From the NCBI GenBank assembly GCA_003354225.1, contig PIVH01000284.1:1-6509 (forward strand): a DNA stretch of 6,509 bases, in the 5' to 3' direction. Positions within the stretch are counted from its first letter, which is position 1; every line of letters begins with the position of its first letter. Source of the DNA: Globobulimina sp. (Eukaryota > Foraminifera > Rotaliida). Position numbers and translations under genes: made by a program. This document shows, piece by piece, positions 6,011-6,509 of the stretch. The notes beneath the pieces were generated by a model. The model had not been told where the DNA came from. It did not search any database and saw nothing but the letters and a program-made list of their open reading frames with translations.

Positions 6011-6096
6011 TTAGGCGAAACCTCAAGTTGACATTAGACTATGTCCAACTATGTCTACTTCAGTTATGTCTAAATTAAGAGGATTGCTACTCTATT
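6011..6096 (-). promoter_or_regulatory. Probable CAND1 5' leader
   Basis: This is the sequence between the start codon and the candidate transcription start near 6096. It holds three copies of GACATA(A/G) on the minus strand (at 6070-6063, 6055-6048 and 6045-6038). It ends in an in-frame TAA that touches the ATG. No upstream ATG is evident in the last 80 bases. The leader boundary is inferred from the TATA box position only. Confidence 0.35.
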
Positions 6097-6119
6097 GCCT
6101 CTACTGTCTCGTCATATGG

Positions 6120-6125
6120 TTTATA
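6120..6125 (-). promoter_or_regulatory. Candidate TATA box for CAND1
   Basis: TATAAA on the minus strand, about 110 bp upstream of the ATG. A purine start (CA at 6097-6096) lies 29 bases downstream, within normal TATA-to-start spacing, although GGCAATA is only a weak initiator. In AT-rich DNA such matches also arise by chance. Confidence 0.3.
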
Positions 6126-6154
6126 ATTCATTTGAAAATACCAAAACAAAAGCA

Positions 6155-6186
6155 TATAAAGACAGATATTTTGAATCCCGTCAGTT
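6155..6186 (+). promoter_or_regulatory. Candidate divergent core promoter: TATA box plus TCAGTT initiator
   Basis: TATAAA at 6155-6160 is followed by TCAGTT at 6181-6186, a match to the arthropod-type initiator TCAKTY. If the A at 6183 is +1, the TATA begins at -28, close to the expected position. A partial DPE-like AGTAAA sits at +28. The promoter faces right, away from CAND1, and any transcript would leave the window; no long reading frame follows before 6509. Confidence 0.35.
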
Positions 6187-6250
6187 ACAAGTAAGTGCGT
6201 CACCTCCTCAGTAAATTCACTCTAAAACTTTTTCTAAGCATAATGACAAA

Positions 6251-6286
6251 AACTTCACTTCCACTCCTCTCTCATCTTCCTCCACC
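6251..6286 (-). promoter_or_regulatory. Purine-rich GAGA-type tract upstream of CAND1
   Basis: On the minus strand this stretch is almost all A and G and contains GAGAGAG (6273-6267), the core bound by GAGA-type factors in arthropod promoters. It lies about 150-190 bp upstream of the candidate CAND1 start. On the plus strand the same tract is pyrimidine-rich, but no splice acceptor AG follows closely. Confidence 0.3.
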
Positions 6287-6509
6287 ATGTGACCGGGAAT
6301 CCGTCACGTGTAAAGATCCTTTGGATCATCACTTTTAGGCTCTGGTCGGTACGTTGCAGGCAGATCATAACTGCACAACTGTTGTTGCTGAGTAAGCCCG
6401 TTGGATTTTAGGCAGCTGTTCACGTGGGATATTATATGGCGTGTATAATTTTGAGACCGAAAATGCACGCCCAATGCAATTGTAACTAATTTACACTGTG
6501 ATTGGGACA
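6287..6509. other. Right-hand flank without a recognised gene
   Basis: No convincing reading frame is seen on either strand. It contains a plus-strand ATG immediately followed by TGA (6287-6292), a small perfect hairpin GATCC-TTT-GGATC (6315-6327), the second CACGTG at 6421-6426, and a CCCAAT/ATTGGG pair (6470-6475/6501-6506). It is probably upstream regulatory or intergenic DNA. Confidence 0.4.
6305..6310. promoter_or_regulatory. Palindromic E-box CACGTG
   Basis: CACGTG within GTCACGTG, a site type used by bHLH-ZIP factors. A second copy lies at 6421-6426 in the same upstream region. Two E-boxes within 120 bp upstream of CAND1 are suggestive only. Confidence 0.3.

Noticed and set aside
6188-6198. 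Splice donor CAAGTAAGT on the plus strand
   Set aside because: It lies only a few bases after the candidate plus-strand start site and no supporting exon is visible, so it cannot be called.

Overview
This is a eukaryotic, AT-rich window. It holds one large, intact protein-coding gene on the minus strand (2210-6010), flanked by repeat-dense non-coding DNA on the left (1-2209) and about 500 bp of promoter-type DNA on the right (6011-6509). The gene is recognisably CAND1/TIP120, the cullin-associated NEDD8-dissociated HEAT-repeat protein that exchanges substrate-receptor modules on cullin-RING ubiquitin ligases. It is 1266 residues long with no internal stop or visible intron. The eukaryotic protein, simple-sequence tracts and MITE-like inverted repeats all point away from bacteria. 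I would guess an invertebrate, perhaps an arthropod with an intron-poor gene structure such as a mite, but the sequence alone does not settle this.

Region by region. 1-835: AT-rich intergenic DNA seeded with an 11-bp motif, TGATCATACAT, in both orientations. It also contains a (CTA)7 microsatellite, a GC-richer patch with hairpin potential (345-425), and an imperfect palindrome (659-743) whose two arms each carry a match to the tRNA B box. 839-1098: a 260-bp MITE-like element with terminal inverted repeats that are also repeated internally. 1200-1515: several short tandem or near-tandem duplications, including a perfect 34-bp duplication. 1516-1758: no supported feature. 1759-2166: two abutting fold-back elements, the first with 61-nt arms matching at 58 positions. 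The second ends only 43 bp after the CAND1 stop codon, so both probably lie within or close to the CAND1 3' UTR.

2210-6010: CAND1. Its acidic linker is enlarged by a hexanucleotide microsatellite, and two other simple-sequence tracts have expanded inside the reading frame. 6011-6509: the CAND1 5' leader and promoter, with a candidate TATA box, three repeated GACATA motifs in the leader and a GAGA-type purine tract. There is also a plus-strand TATA box plus TCAGTT initiator at textbook spacing, which may mark a divergent transcription unit running out of the window.

I see no operon, CRISPR array, canonical tRNA, rRNA or transposase gene, and no multi-gene system. The points most worth following up are the fold-back pair next to the CAND1 3' end, the single-exon CAND1 with its microsatellite-built acidic linker, and the dispersed TGATCATACAT family.
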